Positions 41,420 to 49,752 of a stretch of 64,000 bases of DNA are shown one piece after another. Origin of the DNA: Erythrobacter dokdonensis DSW-74 (GTDB taxonomy: Bacteria > Pseudomonadota > Alphaproteobacteria > Sphingomonadales > Sphingomonadaceae); assembly GCF_001677335.1 (NCBI RefSeq), contig NZ_LZYB01000002.1:124001-188000 (forward strand), given 5' to 3'. The first letter of the stretch is position 1. Every line of letters begins with the position of its first letter. The position numbers were made by a program, and so were the translations under genes. The notes beneath the pieces are model-generated. The model saw only the letters and a list, made by a program, of their open reading frames with translations, made no database searches and was not told where the DNA came from.

Positions 41420-42019
41420 ATGGCTGCCCGCAAGAGACTGACACCCGAGGAATCGCGCAGTTCCGCCCTTGCTGCCGCACGCGCTCTGTTGATCGAGACG
41501 GGGCCGCAATCGGTGACGCTTAAGGCGGTGGCGGCGCGGATCGGACGCACTCATGCCAATCTGCTGCACCATTTCGGATCGGCCTCGGGTCTGCAAAAGG
41601 CGCTGGCCGAACACCTTGCGCGCTCGGTGTGCGAGACGATCATCGCCGCAGTGCGCGCCAGCCGCGCCGGGCTCGGCTCGGCGCGCGAGGTGGTCGATCT
41701 CGCCTTCGATGCCTTCGACCGCGAGGGGGCGGGTGCGCTGACCAGCTGGATGCTGCTGACCGGCAACGAGGATGCGCTCGATCCGATCATCTCCACGATC
41801 CACGACCTGGTCGACGAGCTCGCCCCGGACGAGGCCGATCACGGCCACGGGGCACAGAGCATCCACCACGACACGCTGACGCTGGTGCTGATGGCGCTGG
41901 GCGATGCGCTGATCGGCGGGGCGCTGGCGAAATCGCTCGGCCTGTCGAGGGATTCTGCGCGTGAACGGGCCGCCGCGATGCTCGAAGCGAGCCTCGCCCG
42001 GCATCAACAGGTCGCCTAG
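41420..42019 (+). CDS. TetR family transcriptional regulator
   Basis: This 199-aa protein has an N-terminal TetR helix-turn-helix (about residues 10-56) with VTLKAVAARIGRTHANLLHHFGSASGLQ, and an all-helical ligand-binding domain. The start at 41420 (MAARKRLTPEE) is chosen over an in-frame TTG at 41384. It stands 54 bp after the GNAT gene and may be in its operon. Its ligand and target are not evident. Its stop shares CTAG with convergent ygfZ. Confidence 0.88.
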   Translation: MAARKRLTPEESRSSALAAARALLIETGPQSVTLKAVAARIGRTHANLLHHFGSASGLQKALAEHLARSVCETIIAAVRASRAGLGSAREVVDLAFDAFDREGAGALTSWMLLTGNEDALDPIISTIHDLVDELAPDEADHGHGAQSIHHDTLTLVLMALGDALIGGALAKSLGLSRDSARERAAAMLEASLARHQQVA

Positions 42020-42750
42020 CTTTCGGGCGGTGCCAGCCCCGCACGCTGCCATGCGGGCAGCTGCTCGGCTTCGAGGTTTTCCACGCGCAGGTGATCGACC
42101 GCGAGATCGAAATCGGGATATTCCGCCACCCGCCGCACTGCGTCCGAATCGCCCAGCGGCACCACCACCAACCGGCGATTGACCTTCTGGCGCCAGTTCA
42201 TCCGCGCGGTGTTTTCCTGCCCGACATAGCAGCCCTTGGTGAAACTGACGCCGTTCAGCTCGACCGCATTGGTCTCCAGCCACAGGATATCGCCCAGTTC
42301 CGCGCGGCCCTCCGGCACCCCTAGCGACAGGCGGTGGGCCAGCCATGCCCCATCCGCCGCTTCGCCCTCCGGCGCGGCGAGCCAGCGATGGCCGAGTGCG
42401 GCAAGACGCGGATCGGGAACGCTGCCATCCCGCGGCGCACGGCTCCAGTGCACGCCGATGCCGCTCTCGCGGGTGATCCCGATTTTCCGGCGCAGGCGAT
42501 ACATCGACAGGCGTTTGAGCAGCTCATCGGCTTGTTCGGCCTCGCAATCGAGCAGAAGATCGCTGCCCGCACCCCACACCAGAAAATCGAACAGATGCTT
42601 GCCCTGCGCCGTCAGCAGCGCGGCGTAGCAGGGCAGCGGTCCCGTTACGTCATTGGTGACAAGGCCCTGGAGGAAAGCGCCGACATCCTCGCTCTCGTCG
42701 AGGGCCGAGAGGCGGATCAGCGCGCGGCTGGCAAGATGGGTAGCAGTCAT
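42016..42750 (-). CDS. ygfZ: YgfZ/GcvT-like folate-binding protein
   Basis: This 244-aa protein carries the YgfZ signature SFTKGCYVGQENTARM (about residues 168-183) with its conserved cysteine in K-G-C-Y-x-G-Q. YgfZ uses tetrahydrofolate and supports iron-sulfur cluster enzymes, including the MiaB tRNA methylthiotransferase. The N-terminal FLQGLVTNDVTG (27-38) is the usual folate-domain opening. It diverges from pyrC with a 141-bp gap full of palindromes. Confidence 0.92.
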   Translation of the reverse strand: MTATHLASRALIRLSALDESEDVGAFLQGLVTNDVTGPLPCYAALLTAQGKHLFDFLVWGAGSDLLLDCEAEQADELLKRLSMYRLRRKIGITRESGIGVHWSRAPRDGSVPDPRLAALGHRWLAAPEGEAADGAWLAHRLSLGVPEGRAELGDILWLETNAVELNGVSFTKGCYVGQENTARMNWRQKVNRRLVVVPLGDSDAVRRVAEYPDFDLAVDHLRVENLEAEQLPAWQRAGLAPPES

Positions 42751-42777
42751 GCCTGACAGATAGGCACCGGCAAGGCT

Positions 42778-42817
42778 GGAGCAAAGTGCGTGATCGATGA
42801 ATCACCCACTTTGCTCC
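42778..42817. repeat. 40-bp palindrome between ygfZ and pyrC
   Basis: GGAGCAAAGTG (42778-42788) pairs with CACTTTGCTCC (42807-42817), and inside it GTGAT/ATCAC (42790-42794 with 42801-42805). This makes an almost perfect 16-bp stem. It lies 28 bp upstream of the ygfZ start and 15 bp before the 46-bp repeat. Because both neighbours diverge and no T-tract follows, it cannot be their terminator. Confidence 0.7.
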
Positions 42818-42831
42818 ATCCCTTTGCCGTC

Positions 42832-42877
42832 GCATCGCCTGATGCGGAAAACCGGTTCCCACTTTTCGGCGCGATGC
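42832..42877. repeat. 46-bp palindromic repeat, copy 2, before pyrC
   Basis: This is the second copy of the element at 35390-35435. The same GCATCGC/GCGATGC ends and core AAAACCGGTTCCCACTTTTC are seen, with six differences in 46 positions. It ends 14 bp before the pyrC ATG. Here the central ACCGGT is intact as a palindrome. Confidence 0.8.
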
Positions 42878-42891
42878 TTTAAGGGGAAGCC

Positions 42892-43929
42892 ATGACCGAC
42901 ACCCTCACTATCCGCCGACCCGATGACTGGCACCTGCATTTCCGTGATGGCGATATCATGCACGAAGTGGTCCCTTACACCGCACGCCAGTTCGCCCGCG
43001 CGATCGTGATGCCCAACCTCACACCGCCGGTGACGACGACGGCGCTGGGCGCGGCCTATCGGGAACGGATCATGGCCGCGGTGCCGGAGGGTGCCAGCTT
43101 CACCCCGCTGATGACCTGCTATCTCACCGACAACACCGACGCTGACGATCTGGCGCGCGGGGCGGCCGAGGGCGTGTTCACCGCCGCCAAGATGTATCCC
43201 GCCAACGCTACGACCAATTCGGCGGCGGGCGTCACGAATGTCGAGAATCTCTATCCCGTGCTCGCCCGGATGGAGGCCGAGGATATCGTGCTGTGCATCC
43301 ACGGCGAGGTGACCGATCATTCGGTCGACGTGTTCGATCGGGAGAAAGAGTTCATCGACAGGCATTTGCGTGCCATTGTTGCAAACTTTCCGAAGCTGCG
43401 GGTGGTGTTTGAGCACATCACCACGTCCGACGCGGTCGACTTCGTGATGGAGGCAGGGGCTAATGTCGCTGCGACCATCACCCCGCAGCACCTGCACATC
43501 AACCGCAACGCGATGCTGGTCGGCGGGATCCAGCCGCATAATTACTGCCTGCCCGTCGCCAAGCGCGAGACGCACCGGCTGGCGCTGCGCAAGGCGGCCA
43601 CCAGCGGGAACCCCAAGTTCTTCCTCGGCACCGATAGTGCACCGCATCTCAGGAAGGACAAGGAAAGCGCCTGTGGTTGCGCCGGCATCTTCGGTGCGCC
43701 CTACGCCCTGGAAAGCTATGTCACGGTGTTCGACGAGGAAGGTGCGCTCGACCGCTTCGAGGGCTTCGCCTCGCTTCACGGCCCGGCGTTTTACAAGCTG
43801 CCGGTCAACGAGGAGAGCGTGACACTGGAACGCGCCGACATCGCGGTGCCGCCGATGCTGCATGTAACGGGGCAGGAAATCGTGCCATGGCACGGCGGTC
43901 AGACGCTGGGGTGGCGCTTCGTCGGCTAG
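42892..43929 (+). CDS. pyrC: dihydroorotase, class II
   Basis: This 345-aa zinc enzyme closes the dihydroorotate ring in pyrimidine synthesis. The metal-binding H-x-H is H14-L-H16 in DDWHLHFRDG, and the carboxylated lysine lies in AAKMYPANATTNS (about residue 100). CIHGEVTD, FEHITT and GTDSAPH give the remaining ligands. Length and motifs fit the E. coli-like PyrC. It has AAGGGGAAGCC before the ATG. pyrE lies elsewhere in the window, so the pathway genes are dispersed. The stop shares CTAG with convergent rarD. Confidence 0.97.
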   Translation: MTDTLTIRRPDDWHLHFRDGDIMHEVVPYTARQFARAIVMPNLTPPVTTTALGAAYRERIMAAVPEGASFTPLMTCYLTDNTDADDLARGAAEGVFTAAKMYPANATTNSAAGVTNVENLYPVLARMEAEDIVLCIHGEVTDHSVDVFDREKEFIDRHLRAIVANFPKLRVVFEHITTSDAVDFVMEAGANVAATITPQHLHINRNAMLVGGIQPHNYCLPVAKRETHRLALRKAATSGNPKFFLGTDSAPHLRKDKESACGCAGIFGAPYALESYVTVFDEEGALDRFEGFASLHGPAFYKLPVNEESVTLERADIAVPPMLHVTGQEIVPWHGGQTLGWRFVG

Positions 43930-44828
43930 GCGGCGCGACGCGCGGCGCGGCGCTTGGAAAGAAGGTCGGTCACGAAGATCGCGACTGCGATCCAGATCAG
44001 CATGAAGCTTACAAGTTTCACCGGTTCAAGCGGTTGGCGGAATACCGTAAGACCGAGAATGAAGACGATAGTGGGCGCAAGATACTGGATGAAACCCAGC
44101 GACGAATAGTCCATCCGCCGCGCTGCGATGGCAAACAGCAGCAGCGGCACAGCCGTCACCACGCCCGAGAAGATGATGATCAGGCTGAGCCAGGCATCCT
44201 GTCCGAACGAGGATCCCTGAGGTCCGCTGGCATACCAGGCGGCGATGACGCTGGCAGGCAGCAGCAGGATTGCGCTCTCGATTGTCAGGCCGGGTAATGA
44301 TCCGACTGAAACCTGTTTGCGGACAAGGCCGTAAAGTCCGAAGCTAAAGCCCAGTGTGAGGCTGATCCACAGGCTCGTGATCGCGCCTGCCGCCAGCAAT
44401 GCGACCGCCGCGCCGGCCACGCCCACCGCCAGCCATTGACGCCGCGAGAGGCGCTCGCCCAGCAACAGCGTGCCGAGCAGGACATTGATCAGCGGGTTGA
44501 GGTAATAACCGATGCTGGCCGCGTAAACCTGCCCCTCCATGATCGCCCAGACATAGACCAGCCAGTTGACCGCAATCAGTATCGCACTGGCAAGCAACGC
44601 GACGAGCGCACGCGGGCTGCGCAGTGCGACCAGCAGTTCGGGAAGCTGGCGCCTGACCAGAACGATCAGGAGGCACAGCGGCAGCGTCCAGATGATGCGC
44701 CAGCCCACGAATTCGAACGGCGGAACGGTTTTCACCAGCAGCAGATAGAGCGGCAGGAAGCCCCAGATGACATAGGCTCCGATCGCCGGGACAAGGCCCG
44801 AAGGGGCGGGTGGTGCGGAGCTGGTCAT
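43926..44828 (-). CDS. rarD: EamA-family transporter RarD
   Basis: This 300-aa protein has ten predicted spans in two EamA repeats. IGAYVIWGFLPLYLLLVKTVPP at the N-terminus is diagnostic for RarD, and GYYLNPLINVLLGTLLLGERLSRRQW (about residues 120-145) is the repeat end. FIQYLAPTIVFILGL lies in the second half. It was named for chloramphenicol sensitivity in Pseudomonas; the transported substrate is unknown. It ends in a basic tail, SKRRAARRAA. The 318-bp gap upstream holds a candidate small RNA and no other gene. Confidence 0.92.
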   Translation of the reverse strand: MTSSAPPAPSGLVPAIGAYVIWGFLPLYLLLVKTVPPFEFVGWRIIWTLPLCLLIVLVRRQLPELLVALRSPRALVALLASAILIAVNWLVYVWAIMEGQVYAASIGYYLNPLINVLLGTLLLGERLSRRQWLAVGVAGAAVALLAAGAITSLWISLTLGFSFGLYGLVRKQVSVGSLPGLTIESAILLLPASVIAAWYASGPQGSSFGQDAWLSLIIIFSGVVTAVPLLLFAIAARRMDYSSLGFIQYLAPTIVFILGLTVFRQPLEPVKLVSFMLIWIAVAIFVTDLLSKRRAARRAA

Positions 44829-44946
44829 GGAGTGCTGCCGTTAGGCCGGGGCGCCGGAGCGCGCAAGCCGGCAAGCCACGGGCTGCGCGATGAACGGGAG
44901 CTTTCATCCTTGCAGCCGATTCGTTCAGCTTGAGCATCCTATAGAT

Positions 44947-45095
44947 GAACAACTTCGAGCGGGCGCACGCAACCCTCTCCCTCTGAGCGTGGTCCCGATC
45001 AACTTGCGGCCGTTCCCACCAAGCGGTCGCCTGCGCGGGCTGTCCGGTCCGCGGAAAGCGCCTCTCCCGGCCTTCGGGCCGGAGAGGCGCTTTCT
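44947..45095 (+). ncRNA. candidate small RNA in the rarD-lipoprotein gap
   Basis: The 318-bp gap 44829-45146 holds no plausible coding frame. It contains a TATAGAT box (44940-44946) and, 109 bp on, a near-perfect hairpin (45055-45093: AAAGCGCCTCTCC + GGCC, UUCG tetraloop, one bulged C) followed by TTTCT. Both flanking genes diverge, so a terminator here has no host gene. This suggests a transcript of about 150 nt on the plus strand. No good -35 is visible and I recognise no RNA family. Confidence 0.35.
45055..45093. terminator. strong UUCG hairpin, terminator-like
   Basis: The stem AAAGCGCCTCTCC...GGAGAGGCGCTTT continues into GGCC-TTCG-GGCC, about 17 pairs with a single bulge. A UUCG tetraloop closes it. 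The plus-strand end reads CTTTCTACC, the minus-strand end CTTTCCGC. Its strength and loop are typical of terminators, but no known gene ends before it. Confidence 0.6.
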
Positions 45096-45146
45096 ACCAG
45101 AGGGTGGCAGAGCCAATCTTAACCATCTTGTGGCAGGACGTGCACG

Positions 45147-45857
45147 ATGCGTCGCACCCTCGTCATTGTCCTGTCCCTGTGGCTTGCGGCCTGTTCCGGC
45201 GTACGCGAGGAGGATGGCACAAGCGATCCTCTCGCCACCGATCCGCTGGTCGCGCGTGCGCTTCACGATCCGCTCATGAGCGATCCCGATCTTTCGGCCC
45301 GCAACGAGGCCAATGCGCTGCTCGGCTTTGTGGCCGATTCGGGCCTGCCGCTGATCCCCGCCACACCCGAGGCCGCACAGGCGGCGCGCGAGGAAGGGCG
45401 GCTCGAATTGCTCGAGCAAGGCGAAATTCCGCCCCTTCCGGCGCCGGTCGCGGCCAGCGGCTCGATCCCCGGCGCCGAAGCGAACGCGGCTGATTTGCTC
45501 GCCGCGCTCGATGCGCCCGAAGCCTGTCTTCCGGACCTGAGCGATGATTTTGCCTGGGCCGCCGATCTGCCCGAAGTCGCGGCCATCATGCCGCACGGCA
45601 TGGTGATGCGCGCTGCCGGAGCGCGCAGAGGTGGCTGCAATCTGCGGCTCATAAGTTACCGCACGCCGGCCGCCGCGCAGGATGTGTTGCAATATCACTT
45701 CACCCGGGCGGTCCGCGCCGGGCTCAGGCCCGAATACCATAGCGGGCCGGACAGTGCGATTGTCGCCCGGGGCAGGCAGGGCGCAGTTCTTGTCGTGGTG
45801 GCCCGTCCGTCAGCGACCGGCCATAACGCGGTCGATCTGCTTGTTCGCTTGCCTTAG
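45147..45857 (+). CDS. putative lipoprotein, function unknown
   Basis: This 236-aa protein has a lipoprotein signal, MRRTLVIVLSLWLAACSG, with the lipobox LAAC and lipidation at C16. An acidic, low-complexity stretch with repeated DP pairs (DPLATDPLVARALHDPLMSDP) follows. The C-terminal domain (about residues 125-236) has paired cysteines (EACLPDL and RRGGCNLRLISY) that could form a disulfide. I do not recognise the family. GGCAGGACG is the likely ribosome site. Confidence 0.8.
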   Translation: MRRTLVIVLSLWLAACSGVREEDGTSDPLATDPLVARALHDPLMSDPDLSARNEANALLGFVADSGLPLIPATPEAAQAAREEGRLELLEQGEIPPLPAPVAASGSIPGAEANAADLLAALDAPEACLPDLSDDFAWAADLPEVAAIMPHGMVMRAAGARRGGCNLRLISYRTPAAAQDVLQYHFTRAVRAGLRPEYHSGPDSAIVARGRQGAVLVVVARPSATGHNAVDLLVRLP

Positions 45858-47266
45858 GGTCTGAGACCAACCCCGATCGTCGCGCGCGGCTGGTCGACTT
45901 CGGTGCTGGCCACCGGGTAGGCGCAGTAGTCGGCGGCGTAATAGGCTGCCGGTCGGTGATTGCCCGACAGCCCGATCCCGCCGAACGGCGCTTTCGACGA
46001 TGCCCCGTTGGTGGGGCTGTTCCAGTTGACGATACCAGCGCGGATATTGGCCCAGAACCGGCCGTATTCATCAGGCGTCCCGCCGATGAGCGAGGCAGAC
46101 AGGCCGAAGCGGGTATTGTTGGCCTCGGTAATGCCGGCATCGAGATCGGGGACGCGGATGACCTGCAGGAGCGGGCCGAAAAGCTCGAGGTCCGGACGGT
46201 CGATCACGTCGGTGACGTCGATGATGCCGGGCGAGAGGAACGGCAGGTCGGGCACGTTGCGGCGCATGTGCAGCAGTGGCCGCCCGCCTGCGGTCATCAG
46301 CGTCACGAAGCTTTCCATCAGCCGGTCGGCGGTCTCGTTGTCGATCACCGGACCCATGAAGGGCTGGGGCTCGCCGACCGGATTGCCGACCATCAGCTTG
46401 CGTGTCAGCGGGACAAGCTCGGCCATCAGATCATCATAGACGCTGTCCTTGACGATCAGGCGGCGCGCGGCGGTGCAGCGCTGGCCGGCGCTGGTGAAAG
46501 CGCTCTGGACGATTAGCGTCGCGGCATCGGCAAGCTTGGGGGTGTCGATCACCACGATCGGATTGTTGCCGCCCATTTCCAGCGCGACGATCTTTCCAGG
46601 ATTGCCGGCCAGCTTGCGGTTGATCGCAATGCCTGCATCGGCAGAGCCGGTGAACAGCACGCCATCGATACCCGGATGGGCGACCAGCGCCTTGCCTTCC
46701 TTCGGTCCGCCGATGACCAGCTGGATGACATCTTCCGGCACGCCCGCACGGTGGAAGCAGCCAACCAGCGCCTCGCCCACCGCCGGGGTCTTTTCCGAAG
46801 GCTTGAAGATCACCGCATTGCCCGCGATCAGCGCCGGGACGATGTGACCGTTCGGCAGGTGGGCGGGAAAATTGTAGGGGCCCAGCACCGCCATCACCCC
46901 GTGCGGCTTGTGTCGCACCGCAGCGCTGCCGTTGATCCCGCTGTCGAATTTCTTCTTGCCGGTGCGCTCGGCATAGGCCTGCACCGAAATATCGACCTTG
47001 TTCACGACCGCATCGACTTCGGTGCGGGCCTCCCACAAGGGCTTGCCCGCCTCGCGCGCGATAAGATCGGCAAGCCCTTCGCCTTCGCGCCGGACTTCGT
47101 TTGCGAAGGCGCGCAGGCTCTCGATCCGGTTGGTCAGGGGAAGTGCGGCCCAGGCCCCCCAGGCGCGCCGCGCGGTGCTGACCGCAGCATCGACATCGCC
47201 ATGATTTCCCCGCCATATTTCCTCGCCGCTGGCGGGTTCGTAGGAAACGAGGATATTCTCGGTCAC
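45854..47266 (-). CDS. astD: succinylglutamate-semialdehyde dehydrogenase
   Basis: This 470-aa NAD-dependent aldehyde dehydrogenase resembles AstD, step four of the arginine succinyltransferase pathway. The catalytic glutamate lies in ALEMGGNNP and the catalytic cysteine in SAGQRCTAARR. GPYNFPAHLPNGHIVPALIAGN-like residues and FGLSASLIGG are typical of AstD. A GTG at 47266 behind AGAGAGG is the best start. No astA, astB, astC or astE is in the window, so it may act alone here or with genes elsewhere. Its stop overlaps the lipoprotein stop in TTAG. Confidence 0.9.
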   Translation of the reverse strand: MTENILVSYEPASGEEIWRGNHGDVDAAVSTARRAWGAWAALPLTNRIESLRAFANEVRREGEGLADLIAREAGKPLWEARTEVDAVVNKVDISVQAYAERTGKKKFDSGINGSAAVRHKPHGVMAVLGPYNFPAHLPNGHIVPALIAGNAVIFKPSEKTPAVGEALVGCFHRAGVPEDVIQLVIGGPKEGKALVAHPGIDGVLFTGSADAGIAINRKLAGNPGKIVALEMGGNNPIVVIDTPKLADAATLIVQSAFTSAGQRCTAARRLIVKDSVYDDLMAELVPLTRKLMVGNPVGEPQPFMGPVIDNETADRLMESFVTLMTAGGRPLLHMRRNVPDLPFLSPGIIDVTDVIDRPDLELFGPLLQVIRVPDLDAGITEANNTRFGLSASLIGGTPDEYGRFWANIRAGIVNWNSPTNGASSKAPFGGIGLSGNHRPAAYYAADYCAYPVASTEVDQPRATIGVGLRP

Positions 47267-47382
47267 AGTGCCTCTCTTGCCCCCCTGCAAAGCATGTTCC
47301 GGTTCAATGAGCGGGCGTTAATGCGCCTGAAGGTGAAAAGATAGGGTGAACGCCGTCCCGGGTAATTGCTAGGCAACAACCC

Positions 47383-48795
47383 CTAGGCATGACCGGCAGG
47401 GACAGGCGCCGGCCCGTGAGCCTCTCCCATGCGCCGGAGCGCGGTGACCTTGGCATGGAGCGGTGCCCAGTCATCGCGCTCGTCGATCGCGGCCCAGATT
47501 GCCTCGACCTCCTCGATCAGCATCGACTGGGGCGCCGCGTCCGACCAGTATGCGTGGGCGACGGGCAGGGCGGTATAGTCCGCCAGTGCCTCACCCAGCG
47601 CGCCGTCAGCCTGTCCGCGCCCGCCGCGGTTGGCGAAGAAGAAGGCATCCGGCCCTGCGCCGCTTTCGCGCATGGCGTTCTCGCACAGGCTGACGAGCCG
47701 CGTGTCCTCCTCGGTCCCTCGCGTCTCAACACCAAGCCGCCAGCACCATCGCCGCGCAACGGCCTCCATGTAAAGCGGTCCGAAGCGTTCGAGCGCTGCG
47801 ATCAAGGGCGGGCTGTCGGCAAGCAGCCGCAGTGCAACGGCGAACTGGCCGCAGTTCCAGTGCAGCGCCTCGGGCTGGCGACCGAAGGCGTAAAGCCCTG
47901 CGTGGTCGAAATAGGCGGCGGTAAAGCCGGGATCCCATTGCGGCAGCCAGCGCCATGGCCCGTAATCGAAACTCTCGCCGGTGATGTTCATGTTGTCGGT
48001 ATTGAGCACCCCATGGACGAAGCCGGCGACCATGTAGCTGGCGGCAAGATCGGCCATCCGTTCGACCACCTGATGCATCAGGCGGATGGCCGGTTCCTCC
48101 CGCGCTGGCGCATCATCGGGCGGGGGCGGGCCGGGAAATTGCGTCAGGCAATAATCGACGAGGTCCGCCATCTCGTCTGCCTGCTCCAGCGCCAGCAGCC
48201 GCTGGAAGGTGCCGATGCGGATGTGCGAATGCGAGAGGCGCACCAGCACCGCCGAGCGGGTCGGCGAAGGCTCGTCATTGCGCCACAACCGCTCGCCCGT
48301 CTCGACCACGCTGAAGGTCTTCGAGGTGTTGACCCCCAATGCCTCCAGCATTTCGGTGGCGAGGATTTCGCGCACTGCGCCTTTCAGCGTCAGCCGCCCG
48401 TCGCCCGCGCGGCTGTAGGGGGTTTGGCCCGATCCCTTGGTCCCGAGGTCCATGAGCCGGCCGCGATCATCGCGCATCTGCGCGAACAGGAACCCGCGTC
48501 CGTCGCCGATTTCCGGATTGTACACGCGGAACTGGTGACCATGATACTTGAGCGCCAGCGGTTCGGGCAGATTGTCCGGCAGCGGTGCGAATCGCCCGAA
48601 ATGTGCTGCCCATGCCGCATCGTCGAGACTTGCCAGCCCGACGCTTGCCGCAGCGCGATCATTGCGGAACCTTATCCGTGTCTCGGGAAAGGGCGCAGGT
48701 GCCACGCCATGTCCCAGCCACGGGGCCAGTGCGAGGATGGCAGGATCGCCGCGATAGCTTTGGGAAGATGTCGGGTGTTGCACAGCATCGCTCAT
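47383..48795 (-). CDS. selO: SelO/YdiU family pseudokinase (protein AMPylase)
   Basis: This 470-aa protein has the SelO pseudokinase core. KYHGHQFRVYNPEIGDGRG (about residues 83-101), LGTKGSGQTPYSRAGDGR (nucleotide-binding region), and FVHGVLNTDNMNITGESFDYGP (catalytic loop) are all present. SelO transfers AMP to serine, threonine or tyrosine of proteins under redox stress. There is no selenocysteine-type C-terminus. The start at 48795 was chosen for the MSDAVQHP N-terminus; the ribosome site is weak. It diverges from the hydrolase gene at 48886. Confidence 0.93.
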   Translation of the reverse strand: MSDAVQHPTSSQSYRGDPAILALAPWLGHGVAPAPFPETRIRFRNDRAAASVGLASLDDAAWAAHFGRFAPLPDNLPEPLALKYHGHQFRVYNPEIGDGRGFLFAQMRDDRGRLMDLGTKGSGQTPYSRAGDGRLTLKGAVREILATEMLEALGVNTSKTFSVVETGERLWRNDEPSPTRSAVLVRLSHSHIRIGTFQRLLALEQADEMADLVDYCLTQFPGPPPPDDAPAREEPAIRLMHQVVERMADLAASYMVAGFVHGVLNTDNMNITGESFDYGPWRWLPQWDPGFTAAYFDHAGLYAFGRQPEALHWNCGQFAVALRLLADSPPLIAALERFGPLYMEAVARRWCWRLGVETRGTEEDTRLVSLCENAMRESGAGPDAFFFANRGGRGQADGALGEALADYTALPVAHAYWSDAAPQSMLIEEVEAIWAAIDERDDWAPLHAKVTALRRMGEAHGPAPVPAGHA

Positions 48796-48885
48796 GCCGC
48801 GATAGTGGGGACAAGCGCGCCGCCGCGCAAGCCGCTGTCGCGGCCGTGTGCCGTGCCGCACCGGATTGAGGGAATATCGCCGTTC

Positions 48886-49752
48886 ATGGCCGCACATTAC
48901 GAAGATCGCTCCTGGACCAGCAGCGACGGATTGAATCTGCACTATCGCAACTATCCCGGCCCGGAGGGCGGCACCGCGCTGCCGGTGCTGTGCCTGCACG
49001 GCCTCACCCGCAACGCCCGCGACTTTGCCGGGCTGGCCGAGGAACTGAGCCAGGGGCGGCGGGTGATCGTGCCCGAGATGCGCGGTAGGGGCCTGTCCGA
49101 CTATGCGCCGGTCTCCGATACCTATTCGCCTGCGACCTATGTCGAGGATGTCGAAAAGCTGCTGGCTGAACAGGGCATCACCCGCTTCATTGCGATCGGC
49201 ACCTCGATGGGCGGGCTGATGACCATGCTGCTCGCGCAAGCCCGGCCGGGGCGGATCGCGGCGGTCGTGATGAACGACATCGGCCCCGTGATCGATGCCG
49301 AGGGACTATCGCGTATCTCCGGCTATGTCGGGCAGGGACGCAGTTATCCGACGTGGGTCCATGCCGCGCGCGGGCTGGAGGCCGTGCATGCGCCCGCCTT
49401 TCCCGATTACGATCTCGACCAGTGGCTCGAGATGGCCAAGCGCACCATGGTGGTAAGCCAGAACGGGCGGATCACGTTCGATTACGACATGGCAATTGCA
49501 GAGCCCTTCGCAAAGCCCGGCAATGCCGCGCCGCCCAACCTGTGGCTCGCCTTCGAGGCGCTGGCGGGCGTGCCGATGCTGCTGGTGCGCGGAGAGCTGT
49601 CCGACCTGCTCAGCCCCGAGACGGTCAAGCAGATGGGGGTGCGCAATCCGGCGATGCGGTCGATCACCGTGCCGCGCGTGGGCCATGCGCCGACCCTCGA
49701 CGAGCCCGAGGTGCGCGCTGCCATCAGCGCGCTGCTGGACGGGATCGAATGA
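48886..49752 (+). CDS. alpha/beta hydrolase with GTSMGG nucleophile
   Basis: This 288-aa hydrolase has LHGLTRNARDF (about residues 37-47) as oxyanion region, PEMRGRGLSD (65-74), the serine nucleophile elbow IGTSMGGLM (about 105-113) and the terminal histidine in RVGHAPTLDEP. A serine rather than aspartate nucleophile argues for esterase, lactonase or amidase activity. Its stop overlaps the glycosyltransferase start as ATGA, so the two are co-translated, perhaps in modifying a surface glycan or lipid. Confidence 0.87.
   Translation: MAAHYEDRSWTSSDGLNLHYRNYPGPEGGTALPVLCLHGLTRNARDFAGLAEELSQGRRVIVPEMRGRGLSDYAPVSDTYSPATYVEDVEKLLAEQGITRFIAIGTSMGGLMTMLLAQARPGRIAAVVMNDIGPVIDAEGLSRISGYVGQGRSYPTWVHAARGLEAVHAPAFPDYDLDQWLEMAKRTMVVSQNGRITFDYDMAIAEPFAKPGNAAPPNLWLAFEALAGVPMLLVRGELSDLLSPETVKQMGVRNPAMRSITVPRVGHAPTLDEPEVRAAISALLDGIE

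Noticed and set aside
47294-47344. A 16-codon frame after astD (MFRFNERALM...)
   Set aside because: It has no ribosome site, no neighbour overlap and no conserved feature, unlike the short frames before pyrE and in the cox operon.
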